Part shown: positions 14,874-21,476 of the stretch, piece after piece
Position numbering within the stretch: the stretch's first letter is position 1
Layout: every line of letters starts with the position of its first letter
From: a virus
Virus record (IMG/VR): IMGVR_UViG_3300010354_010489
Coordinates: 1 to 21,476 of that record
Strand: one strand, 5' to 3'
Length of the DNA stretch: 21,476 bases
Made by a program: the position numbers and the translations under genes
The notes under the pieces: model-generated
Seen by the model: the letters and a program-made list of their open reading frames with translations, nothing else
Told to the model about the DNA's origin: nothing
Databases searched by the model: none

Positions 14874-15284
14874 ATGATCCTCGTTTATCGCCCTGAGCTC
14901 GAAAACCCTCCGATGGACAAGGAATGCACCATCGGCTTCTCGTTCGTAACGGGCGGTGGTCTTACCGATCACATCCAAGTCCGTTCGGGTGTCACTCGTG
15001 ACTTCCCCGAGAGCGTTTGGGAAAAGATCCAGGGCTACGAGGTTGTCAAGAACCTGCTCAGCCTCGGCGCACTCCGCATCGAGGCCGACGTTCCCGCTGA
15101 CACCGTTGCCCCGAAGTCGACCAGCGATTCCATCGCTGACATGCCCGTCAACCAGGCCATGGGCCTGATCGAGGACAGCTTCGACATCGAGCAACTGCGC
15201 CAGTGGGACCGCCACGAGCAGCGCATCCGGGTGAAGAACGCCATTGCCAAGCGGATTTCCGCGATCACAGAGGGTAACGGCTGA
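14874..15284 (+). CDS. conserved-type head protein, function unknown
   Basis: The 136-residue protein begins MILVYRPELENPPMDKECTI, has a short beta-like N-terminal half and a helical C-terminus (MGLIEDSFDIEQLRQWDRHE, then RIRVKNAIAKRISAI) of a kind often seen in small proteins encoded right after phage capsid genes. That C-terminal pattern may be a small helical binding domain. No enzymatic motif is seen. The TGA overlaps the next ATG (TGATGG), so it is coupled to the connector gene. A head or head-tail joining role is inferred from position only. Confidence 0.65.
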   Translation: MILVYRPELENPPMDKECTIGFSFVTGGGLTDHIQVRSGVTRDFPESVWEKIQGYEVVKNLLSLGALRIEADVPADTVAPKSTSDSIADMPVNQAMGLIEDSFDIEQLRQWDRHEQRIRVKNAIAKRISAITEGNG

Positions 15285-15592
15285 TGGCAGTGCCAACGAC
15301 CAGTGAATTCCTCCTTCGATTCCCCGAGTTCGGCGAACAGTCGACCTCGGTGGTTGAAGGAGCCCTGAGCGAAGCCTCCGACATCGCTCCTGAATCCACC
15401 TGGGGCGTTTGGCAATACAAAGCCGTCAGCTACCTCGCAGCCCACCTCCTCGCGATCCGCACCATGCAGATCGGCAATCAGGTGGGCACCCTCAGCGGCA
15501 CTCCACTCGGCGAGGAGCTCAAGTCCACCCAATACGGGCAGACCTACAAGGCGCTCCTCGGCTCCCTGCCCATCACTGGTTTTGCGATCTAG
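15284..15592 (+). CDS. head-tail connector, DUF4054 family
   Basis: This 102-residue protein fits the DUF4054 pattern, an HK97 gp6/SPP1 gp15-like adaptor: FLLRFPEFGE near the N-terminus, WQYKAVSYLAAHLLAIRT (43-60) in the middle, VGTLSGTPLGEELKSTQYGQ (68-87), then YKALLGSLP. Such adaptors form a ring under the portal and link the head to the neck. ATG 15284 overlaps the preceding stop; the next gene begins 2 bp after the TAG at 15590-15592. Length agrees with the family. Confidence 0.82.
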   Translation: MAVPTTSEFLLRFPEFGEQSTSVVEGALSEASDIAPESTWGVWQYKAVSYLAAHLLAIRTMQIGNQVGTLSGTPLGEELKSTQYGQTYKALLGSLPITGFAI

Positions 15593-15594
15593 CC

Positions 15595-15993
15595 ATGGCG
15601 ATCGACGCAACGACCATCTCCGACTACGCCCCCTGGGGCAATGCCGAACTGGCTTTCACCATCGGAACTGGCGCTGCGTCGACGGATCCATTGACGGGGA
15701 ACGTCATTCAAGCCACCGAGGTCGTCGAGTACCTCGCAGCTCTGACCGTCGAAGCCCCCAACTGGACCGGCAAGCCAGGTGCAGATGAAACGGCGTACAG
15801 CTGCCAAGGGCGTTTGCTCTCCCCGAGCACGCTGGACGCCCGCATCACCAACGGCAGTCAGGCCGAAGCGACGATCAACGGCATCCGAGGCCGTTTCGAG
15901 CTCGTCTTCGACCTGGCCATGGACTCCTATCACCGGGCTGACCTGCGCCAGGTGATCAAGGGCAACTTCCGCGTCATCGGAGGACCGGAATGA
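15595..15993 (+). CDS. head-tail joining (stopper-like) protein
   Basis: ATG 15595 gives 132 residues; the same frame stays open further upstream over the DUF4054 gene, but that part reads as a shadow. The protein is predicted mixed beta, with GRLLSPSTLDARITNGSQAE in the middle and ending VIKGNFRVIGGPE. Its place between the adaptor and the HK97 gp10-like gene is where a head-closure (stopper) protein is expected in siphoviruses. No decisive motif is seen, so the role is inferred from gene order. GGAGGA at its 3' end serves the next gene. Confidence 0.65.
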   Translation: MAIDATTISDYAPWGNAELAFTIGTGAASTDPLTGNVIQATEVVEYLAALTVEAPNWTGKPGADETAYSCQGRLLSPSTLDARITNGSQAEATINGIRGRFELVFDLAMDSYHRADLRQVIKGNFRVIGGPE

Positions 15994-16367
15994 TGGCAAG
16001 ACCTAATCGCGACCTGAGCCAGCTGGTGGAAGACGCCTCCCGCGAGGCCGTCAGAAACCTGAGTATCTGGCTCGACAACCGCTTCACCGAGGAGATCTCC
16101 TCCGTGAAGTGGGACTTCCCTACCCCACCCAAGGTCCGGGACATCGTGGACACCGGGCGCCTGCGGGCCAGCCAAACACGGGTCATCAATGCCGACGGCA
16201 GCGTGACCTTCACCTGGCCCGTGGAGTACGCCAATCAAGTCCACGAGGGCGGTGTATCCACCACAGGGCTCCGATTCCCCGGTCGCCCCTGGACGAAGGC
16301 CCCCCTTGAGGAGGCCCCAGCCAAGTTCGCTGCCCTGCTGCGCACCGCATTGGAGGCGCAGAAATGA
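15990..16367 (+). CDS. HK97 gp10-like neck/tail component
   Basis: Two consecutive ATG codons (15990 and 15993) overlap the upstream stop; GGAGGA at 15979-15984 is a good ribosome-binding site for either. The 125-residue protein has the family pattern: an N-terminal amphipathic helix, VDTGRLRASQTRVI (53-66), FTWPVEYANQVHEGG (73-87) and the terminal PGRPWTKAPLEEAPAKF (96-112). HK97 gp10-like proteins sit at the head-tail interface or tail end of long-tailed phages. The gene overlaps the next by 4 bp (ATGA). Confidence 0.85.
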   Translation: MMARPNRDLSQLVEDASREAVRNLSIWLDNRFTEEISSVKWDFPTPPKVRDIVDTGRLRASQTRVINADGSVTFTWPVEYANQVHEGGVSTTGLRFPGRPWTKAPLEEAPAKFAALLRTALEAQK

Positions 16368-16837
16368 CGATCTCAACGACCTGCCCCCCGGTCACCGCAC
16401 TGCGGAGCACGATTGAGCGCCACATCCTTGACCTCTACGAGAGCGACGGGACCACGCTCAAGGCGTACACCGCATGGCCGGGGCACTACAGGCTCCCTGA
16501 CAGCAGCCGCGTTCCTGCGGTGTATGTCGTGGGGGCGGCCATGGTTCCCTCGAACTGGAACGTGATCGGCATCGAATGCACGATCGAGGACGTTCCCGAG
16601 ATCAACAGTCCCGGGTCTGTATGCGGCGTTCTCTCGTTTGAGACGTGGAACGTGCGCTTCACCAACTACGGGACGAACGAAAGCACGGCCATGACGGTGT
16701 CCCTGCGGGATATCGCCCGCCGGCTTGCCCGCGCGTTCCCCAGGGACCAAGTCACGTACATGGCCCGCACCGAGGTCACCTTCGAGGCCCTCACGGCCCG
16801 CATTCGCGGTGCTGTCTTCAACCCCCCGATCCCCTAA
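16364..16837 (+). CDS. tail completion / tail terminator-like protein
   Basis: This 157-residue protein lies exactly where the tail terminator (lambda gpU/SPP1 gp17-like) is encoded, just before the major tail protein. Features are an N-terminal helix (VTALRSTIERHILDLYE), a central beta part (SVCGVLSFETWNVRFTNYGT, 86-105) and a C-terminal helix (SLRDIARRLARAFPRDQ) then beta strands. Known tail terminators have alternating helices and strands, cap the tube and stop its growth. The start overlaps the gp10-like gene by 4 bp. A long minus-strand open frame crosses it but is a shadow. Confidence 0.75.
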   Translation: MTISTTCPPVTALRSTIERHILDLYESDGTTLKAYTAWPGHYRLPDSSRVPAVYVVGAAMVPSNWNVIGIECTIEDVPEINSPGSVCGVLSFETWNVRFTNYGTNESTAMTVSLRDIARRLARAFPRDQVTYMARTEVTFEALTARIRGAVFNPPIP

Positions 16838-16842
16838 GGAGT
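16837..16842 (+). promoter_or_regulatory. ribosome-binding site of the major tail gene
   Basis: AAGGAG overlaps the last base of the tail-terminator-like stop codon and lies about 5 nt before ATG 16847. It is a strong match, unlike most starts in the window. Confidence 0.65.
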
Positions 16843-16846
16843 CACC

Positions 16847-17851
16847 ATGGCCGACTATGCCATCGGGCTGTCCTTCCACAAGGCACACCGGACCATCGTC
16901 CGTGCCGTGGACCTGACTGCCCCCTGCCGGTACTTCGCTACCCGCGACACCGCCGGCATGATCACCCTGCCCACCCTCGATACAGGCGACAGCTACATCG
17001 AGCTGCAGGGCATCACCCAGACCAGCTTCCAGATCAACGACAACAACCAGGAGTTCCGCCTTCTGGGCGATGACGGCTGGACCGACAGCGTCATCACGGG
17101 TTCTTCCGTGCAGGCAAGCGTCACCGCTTATTTCCTGCGCAACACCGAGGTTCCCGCCGGTCAGGACTGCCCCGTCTTCAAAGGCAACTACGACGAGGGC
17201 TTCAACCTGATCCAACGAGCCCGTTACGACAAGGACTTCGAGATCTACATCGAATTCCTGAAGGAGCTGGGCCAAGCGGACGGCACCTCCGGTAACTACA
17301 TCTACGACTTCACCGGCTTCAACGCCGTGATGCAGAACTACCAGGAGCAGATGACCGCCGAGGGTCTGACCGAGATCTCCTTCGACCTCGTGTCCCGCTC
17401 CCGCCCGGTGTTCGGCCGCTACGACAGTGGTGCATCTGCCATCAGCTTCGGCGCTGTGCAGGCCAGCCTGCTGTTCCTGGTGGATGGCACCCGCCAGGCT
17501 GCAACAGTTCCTGCGAACAACGCCTCTGGTATCGCTGTGGGCAACAACCTGACGGTGACCTACACCACCGATGGCTCCACTGCCATGACCCAGCTGGCCC
17601 TGGGCCAGGCCGATGGTTCCGGCTTCCGTCTGGAAGTGGCTTCCACTGGTGCTGTGGTGCCCGCCACGGTGTCGCTGGCATCCAACGTAGTGACCATCAA
17701 CCCGAGCGCGAACCTGAGCGCTACCACCATCTATCGCCTGGTGGTCGCCGATGGCGCTATCACCCAAGCGGTGGACGCCAACGGCAACCCCAGCGGCAGC
17801 GGTGTGAAGCGTCCTGTACAAGGTCTCACCACCAGCTTCATCACTGCATAA
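16847..17851 (+). CDS. major tail protein with C-terminal Ig-like domain
   Basis: The 334-residue protein would build the tail tube. Residues 1-205 form the tube domain (beta-rich; SYIELQGITQTSFQINDNNQ near 48-67, EGLTEISFDLVSRSRPVFGR near 172-191). Residues about 212-330 resemble an SbsA/Big_5-type Ig-like domain: an entry near PANNASGIAVGNNLTVTY, the middle VVPATVSLASNVVTINPSAN and the closing ATTIYRLVVADGAI, then a final strand ending in TTSFIT. Tail-tube proteins of several siphoviruses carry such surface Ig domains, thought to help contact with cells or surfaces. A strong Shine-Dalgarno, C-ending codons and a hairpin after the stop fit a highly expressed gene. Confidence 0.86.
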   Translation: MADYAIGLSFHKAHRTIVRAVDLTAPCRYFATRDTAGMITLPTLDTGDSYIELQGITQTSFQINDNNQEFRLLGDDGWTDSVITGSSVQASVTAYFLRNTEVPAGQDCPVFKGNYDEGFNLIQRARYDKDFEIYIEFLKELGQADGTSGNYIYDFTGFNAVMQNYQEQMTAEGLTEISFDLVSRSRPVFGRYDSGASAISFGAVQASLLFLVDGTRQAATVPANNASGIAVGNNLTVTYTTDGSTAMTQLALGQADGSGFRLEVASTGAVVPATVSLASNVVTINPSANLSATTIYRLVVADGAITQAVDANGNPSGSGVKRPVQGLTTSFITA

Positions 17852-17874
17852 GCTGACTAGGTGAGAGTCGAACT

Positions 17875-17898
17875 GGCCCCGCAAGTCGGGGCCTTTTT
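17875..17898 (+). terminator. intrinsic terminator-like hairpin after the major tail gene
   Basis: GGCCCCG (17875-17881), loop CAAGT, CGGGGCC (17887-17893), then TTTTT (17894-17898): a 7-bp GC-rich stem with a U-run, 23 nt after the tail gene stop. The next start codon is only 6 nt downstream, so it likely acts as a partial terminator that lowers expression of chaperone and tape measure genes relative to the tube protein. Confidence 0.85.
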
Positions 17899-17904
17899 AA
17901 TGCC

Positions 17905-18159
17905 ATGCAGCACGACCTACTGATCGACCCGCTTAACACGGTGTTTGCGGTGAACTGCCGAGAAGAGGACTCCACCCTGCACTGCGGAGCCCTGTATCTC
18001 GAACCCCTCGTCCAAAGCCAGTTTATACGCCTGGCGTATGGTCCCGCTAGCATTCAGGTAGAACTTCCCCCCGAGTTCGTGGGACAAGTCCAAGCGTTCC
18101 GGGGATGGAGTATTGCTCTACCAATCCGTGATGTCGAAGTACGCGAGTCTGCTCTTTAG
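17905..18159 (+). CDS. small hypothetical tail-region protein
   Basis: ATG 17905 opens an 84-residue protein ending in TAG. It looks like a small, mostly beta protein (DPLNTVFAVNCREED, FIRLAYGPASIQVELPPEF), with two Cys and no membrane span. No family is recognised. It lies between the terminator-like hairpin and the tail chaperone gene, whose start overlaps its last 29 bp in another frame, so it is probably co-translated with the chaperone. A chaperone-associated or minor tail role is possible, but only by position. Confidence 0.6.
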   Translation: MQHDLLIDPLNTVFAVNCREEDSTLHCGALYLEPLVQSQFIRLAYGPASIQVELPPEFVGQVQAFRGWSIALPIRDVEVRESAL

Positions 18160-18667
18160 CCCCGAGGAGTACCACGAGATCGGACCATTCCGCTTCCCGG
18201 TCTATCACGACCTCGTACCGGGTGAAGCAAAGGGCATCGAGGAGATCTCCCGTAAGCAGTCCCGCTCGACGTTCAAGTCGATCAAGCTGGCCCAGCGTGT
18301 CGCGAAAGACAGGGGTATCTCGACCAAAGAAGCCATCGACCTGCTGGGCAACGCAAGCGACGACGAGAGCCTGATCTACGACTACGCCACCGAGCTCGAA
18401 GACCTCCAGCGCGAGGGTGTGGGTGCTGTTGAGCAGCAGGTTGCTTTCGTGACGGTGTTCATGAAGTACCGCGCAGAGGCCCGCCTCCCCAAGAGCAAGG
18501 AGTGGCAGCAGCTCAGCGACTGGGCCATCGAGGACACTGAAGCAATGCCCACCAAGCTGATGGAGGACGTGTTCCGTCTGATCAGCTGGGAGCGTGATGG
18601 CTGGCCCGTCGAGGGAAACGAGGAGGAAGCTCCGCAGGAGTTCAGCCCACCCCCGACGAAATCCTGA
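18131..18667 (+). CDS. tail assembly chaperone (G-type)
   Basis: From ATG 18131 the product has 178 residues; a TTG at 18113 in frame is less likely. It is helical and charged (YDYATELEDLQREGVGAVEQ, VFMKYRAEARLPKSKEWQQL), ending in an acidic and Pro-rich tail (EEEAPQEFSPPPTKS). Position directly before the tape measure, and a second frame open across its end, match the G/GT pair of long-tailed phages, where G binds the tape measure and a small fraction of ribosomes shift frame to make GT. It overlaps the previous gene by 29 bp. Confidence 0.75.
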   Translation: MSKYASLLFSPEEYHEIGPFRFPVYHDLVPGEAKGIEEISRKQSRSTFKSIKLAQRVAKDRGISTKEAIDLLGNASDDESLIYDYATELEDLQREGVGAVEQQVAFVTVFMKYRAEARLPKSKEWQQLSDWAIEDTEAMPTKLMEDVFRLISWERDGWPVEGNEEEAPQEFSPPPTKS

Positions 18668-19098
18668 AGCAGTGTGAGGCACACCTCAAGTCGCCTGAAA
18701 CCGACTGGGACGTGGTGTACCTACGCCTACGCACGTCCCCGCTCGGGCCGGATTTCCCCCGAGACCGTTTCCTCCGTACACCCATCCGGCTGATCCGCTG
18801 GGTGATGGAACGCCTGGACAATGAGGAGCAGCGCCAGGCCAATACAGCCTCGATCACCGAGGCCCGCGTCGCAGACCTGCTCCTCAAGGTCGCGCACGGC
18901 TTTTCGGGGTCACGCCGCAGTCCCCCAAGGACAAGTCCCAAAGACTTCCTGCCTTACCCAGGCTGGCAACCCCCGAGCACGACGAGCACAGGCCCGGATC
19001 AGCCGACGAAGTTTGTGCTGGGGCAGTTGGTGCAAACCTCACGCATACCACTGCATGTGTTCCTGGGACTTGTGACCAGCCCCGAGAGCGACTCTTAA
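18655..19098 (+). CDS. tail assembly chaperone C-terminal part, made by -1 frameshift (T-type)
   Basis: The -1 frame relative to the G-type gene is open from 18598 to the TAA at 19096-19098 and reads PDEILKQCEAHLKSPETDWD from 18652 onward. It has no ATG, GTG or TTG codon before GTG 18712, although the residues before that GTG look like coding sequence. This suggests that it is translated as an extension of the G protein (about 322 residues if the shift occurs at CCC CCG, 18650-18655). The run CCACCCCCG allows a Pro tRNA to slip from CCG to CCC. In lambda-like phages GT links the tape measure to tube subunits. The rest includes PIRLIRWVMERLDNEEQ and a Pro/Ser-rich tail. The exact slip site is inferred. 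Confidence 0.68.
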   Translation, partial: DEILKQCEAHLKSPETDWDVVYLRLRTSPLGPDFPRDRFLRTPIRLIRWVMERLDNEEQRQANTASITEARVADLLLKVAHGFSGSRRSPPRTSPKDFLPYPGWQPPSTTSTGPDQPTKFVLGQLVQTSRIPLHVFLGLVTSPESDS

Positions 19099-19128
19099 CA
19101 TACGGATGGAGAGTAGGCGCGTCCGACT

Positions 19129-21476
19129 TTGGCTGACTTCAACATTAAGGTATCGGCTGAAACTCAGGACGCTGAGAAGAAGCTTCAGCGCGTAGACAAA
19201 GTAGCCAATGAAGCCACTAGGGATAGAAAGATCAATATAGACATACCAGACCTAGGCAAGACATACAGAAATCTTGGTGATATCGGCAAGAACGTTAGCA
19301 ATGCCGCCAATGACATAAAAGAGTTCTACAAAGTAGCCAAACATATCCCAGGCATCGGCGATACGATCAAATCGTATGAGAAAGCGGCTGGCGCGACAGC
19401 AAAAGCGACGAACGCATTAGCAAATAATACAAAAGCCGGTGAAATCCTTGCTCATAGCTTTGAAAAAGCCAACAACGTTCTCGGGAAGCTGGTCAATAGC
19501 ACCGCAAAGCTTGGTTTCGCTCTCTTCGGCCTCAAAGAGATCGCAGGTGTACTCCAGGCCGCCTTCGGAGGACTGTTCCAGCAGACCATCGGACGAGAGG
19601 TTCAGCTCCGGGATACGATCCTAAAAACGCAGACGACGCTCGCCTCTACAAACAAGGTATTCAAGAACGGGAAAGAGATTACAGATCCCTACGAGAAAAT
19701 CGTAAGCCTCACAGGCGCAGTCCGCAAGAATATCGACAGCATCCGAGAGCGCTCCATTGCGCTTGCTGGGGTCACATCCAACGATGTGATCGAAGTATTC
19801 GGTATTGTCGCAGGTCAAATTAGCCAGATCGGTGGCGGTCTTAAGGAGGCAGAGGATCTTGCAATCAATTTCTCAGCAGCATTAGGAACCTTCGGCATCC
19901 CTCTGTACCAAGCCAGGCAGGAGATTGGATCGATCCTCAGAGGTGATATCACGATGGATTCATACCTAGCAAAGTCGCTAGGCATCACAAATGAAGATAT
20001 CGCTAAGGCCAAAAGCCAAACCGGTGGTGTAGTTAAGTTCCTTGAAGACCGCCTTGCTGGTGCCGTAGCCGGTCAAAAGATCGCGGCTCAGGGCTTTCGC
20101 GGGGTCGTGTCGAACATCCTGGATCTCTGGGAGCTGATCGGACAACGCTTTGGCGCAAAGCTCCTCGATCCTCTACTGAATCAGCTCACGAACGTCTTTG
20201 AGACACTCTTCAAGATCAGGACACAGATCTTCTCCATCGTCGATATCGTCGCCGGCACCCTCTCTAGAGGCTTTGCCCTAGGCGGTCTCGTCACCGAGCG
20301 CGTTGCTCCAAAGAAAGACGACGGTAAAGCCGGCACCAAGGCTCTGAACGACGTCAAAGACGCATTCCAGGACGTCACTGTTCTGATCGAGAACGCAGCT
20401 CAGCGTGCGGTAGGAGCTGTTGTCCAAATCATCGAGACCATCAAGCCCTCCGTGATGATTGTTGCGGATGCCTTCATCCGGCTCGGCAAAGTCTTCATCG
20501 AGATCAAAGTAGATGTATTCGAGTCGCTAGCCCGAGCACTCGCGAATGTTATCACCGCAGCCGAGCCGCTAATTACTGTATTCAGCAGCCTATTTAATCT
20601 GTATAGTCAGTTCTTAGATCTTCCCATTATCGCAGAGTTTGCGCGTTTTAGCGCGACTATGGGCCTATTAAAGCGGGCCGGGATGGATACGATCACCAAC
20701 ATGATCGTTATCAGTCGTACGTTCGGGATTCTGATACCAGCAATAGGCGCTGCAGGAACTGTTTTTAGCGTATTCCTCGGTGGCGTCGGCGCTCTCACTC
20801 TCGCTCTCGGTAAGCTATCCCTGTCGCTCGCCGGTATAGCTGCTGCTTTTGCCGGACTACCCACGATCGCAAGTGGCGTAGCAAAGGCGATGCTTGACGT
20901 CGCAAAGAACCTCCAAGAAACAGGCAATAATGCCAACCAAGCTGGCACCAAGATCAATAACGTTGCAGGAGGATTCAAAAACCTCGGAGAAACCGCCAAG
21001 CTCGCAGGACTCAATATCATCAAATCACTTGGTTGGATATTCCTGATCCAAGCAGGCATTACTGCTGTAGTAGATGCTATCAGCACCTACCAGAAGGCCA
21101 ACGAAGAAGCAGCTAAGACCCGCCGTGCTGAACAAGCGCTTTACGATCTAAGCGTTACCTATAAGAACCTCGGTGACAACGCTACGTTCGCGCAAAAAGC
21201 AGCTCGCGATTTTGCACAGCAACTCGCAGACGCAGAATACAACAGAGCAACCGAAGGACTTGAAGAAGTAAGAAAGAAGCTCAATCAGCTGAAATACGAA
21301 TCACAGTTTGGTTGGCAGTCATGGGGAGAGTTTCTTAGTGACATGAACCCAATCGAGGGTGCTCTCGGTCGACGTTCTGATTCACAAAAAGCCGCTGCTC
21401 TGCTTGCAGAACAGGCGCGTCTCCGCGCATATCAGCGGAAGTACGAAGCTGCCCAGGATAAAAAGAACATCGAAGA
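19129..21476 (+). CDS. tape measure protein, 3' end outside the window
   Basis: The frame is open from TTG 19129 through the window end (782 complete codons). An in-frame TAG at 19114-19116 excludes earlier starts, and the first in-frame ATG is far inside, so TTG is the best start, giving M-ADFNIKVSAETQDAEKKLQ, a typical tape measure beginning. The protein is helical and Ala/Lys-rich with hydrophobic stretches at about 123-149, 533-583 and 632-650, and a coiled-coil-like region near the window end. Tape measure proteins fix tail length and are ejected into the cell with the DNA. The start lacks a well-placed Shine-Dalgarno sequence, and codons are more A/T-rich than in the tube gene, as expected for a protein needed in few copies. 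Confidence 0.9.
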   Translation, partial: MADFNIKVSAETQDAEKKLQRVDKVANEATRDRKINIDIPDLGKTYRNLGDIGKNVSNAANDIKEFYKVAKHIPGIGDTIKSYEKAAGATAKATNALANNTKAGEILAHSFEKANNVLGKLVNSTAKLGFALFGLKEIAGVLQAAFGGLFQQTIGREVQLRDTILKTQTTLASTNKVFKNGKEITDPYEKIVSLTGAVRKNIDSIRERSIALAGVTSNDVIEVFGIVAGQISQIGGGLKEAEDLAINFSAALGTFGIPLYQARQEIGSILRGDITMDSYLAKSLGITNEDIAKAKSQTGGVVKFLEDRLAGAVAGQKIAAQGFRGVVSNILDLWELIGQRFGAKLLDPLLNQLTNVFETLFKIRTQIFSIVDIVAGTLSRGFALGGLVTERVAPKKDDGKAGTKALNDVKDAFQDVTVLIENAAQRAVGAVVQIIETIKPSVMIVADAFIRLGKVFIEIKVDVFESLARALANVITAAEPLITVFSSLFNLYSQFLDLPIIAEFARFSATMGLLKRAGMDTITNMIVISRTFGILIPAIGAAGTVFSVFLGGVGALTLALGKLSLSLAGIAAAFAGLPTIASGVAKAMLDVAKNLQETGNNANQAGTKINNVAGGFKNLGETAKLAGLNIIKSLGWIFLIQAGITAVVDAISTYQKANEEAAKTRRAEQALYDLSVTYKNLGDNATFAQKAARDFAQQLADAEYNRATEGLEEVRKKLNQLKYESQFGWQSWGEFLSDMNPIEGALGRRSDSQKAAALLAEQARLRAYQRKYEAAQDKKNIE

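Noticed and set aside
16373-17884. 503-residue open frame on the minus strand
   Set aside because: It lies opposite the tail terminator-like and major tail genes, which have clear family features and ribosome-binding sites. C-ending codons on the + strand leave few stops on the other strand; the translation is His/Gly/Val-rich and looks like no protein family.
1-21476. CRISPR array, tRNA, rRNA, insertion sequence ends or integrase
   Set aside because: I saw no regularly spaced direct repeats, cloverleaf-like sequence, transposase or recombinase motif anywhere in the window.

Overview
The window is a phage or prophage structural module: DNA packaging, head, neck, tail tube, tail chaperones and the start of the tape measure. 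Almost all of it lies on the + strand in tightly packed genes, many joined by 1-14 bp stop/start overlaps. There is no sheath gene between the neck genes and the single tube protein, so a siphovirus-like long flexible tail is the best reading. Two minus-strand islands interrupt the operon. A cyanobacterial host is plausible (GC-rich DNA, AP2-domain proteins, Cys-motif virion proteins), but this is inference. No integrase, attachment site, lysis or replication gene is visible, so a free phage cannot be told from a prophage.

Layout. 1-543: two small unidentified genes, the first cut by the window edge. 544-650: a gap with a perfect 9-bp inverted repeat. 651-2671: small and large terminase. 2671-3236: a stand-alone AP2-domain gene and a convergent, overlapping minus-strand HNH nuclease. 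3438-8936: portal (DUF1073 type), a 941-residue multidomain protein with an LRAT/NlpC-like domain, and a Mu F/SPP1 gp7-like minor head protein. 9023-10944: two Cys-motif proteins and a 59-residue gene. 10941-11689 (minus): an XRE regulator and an HNH-AP2 homing-type nuclease. 11690-11963: a regulatory gap. 11964-14815: protease-scaffold fusion, decoration-like protein, major capsid protein. 14874-16837: head-tail connector and tail completion genes. 16847-17851: major tail protein with an Ig-like C-terminus, followed by a strong intrinsic terminator-like hairpin. 17905-19098: a small gene and the tail chaperone pair, apparently joined by a -1 frameshift. 19129-end: tape measure protein, TTG start, running off the window.

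How the parts work together. The terminase would pump DNA through the portal into a shell built from the capsid protein on the scaffold and matured by the protease. The connector proteins close the head and the tail-completion protein ends the tube, whose length is set by the tape measure with help from the chaperones.

The most unusual content is a recurring 12-residue motif (C-G-x3-I-x5-C). It occurs four times in three proteins of the portal-to-protease interval, one of which also carries an LRAT-like papain-fold domain and membrane-like segments. These look like an uncharacterised set of virion or DNA-ejection proteins.
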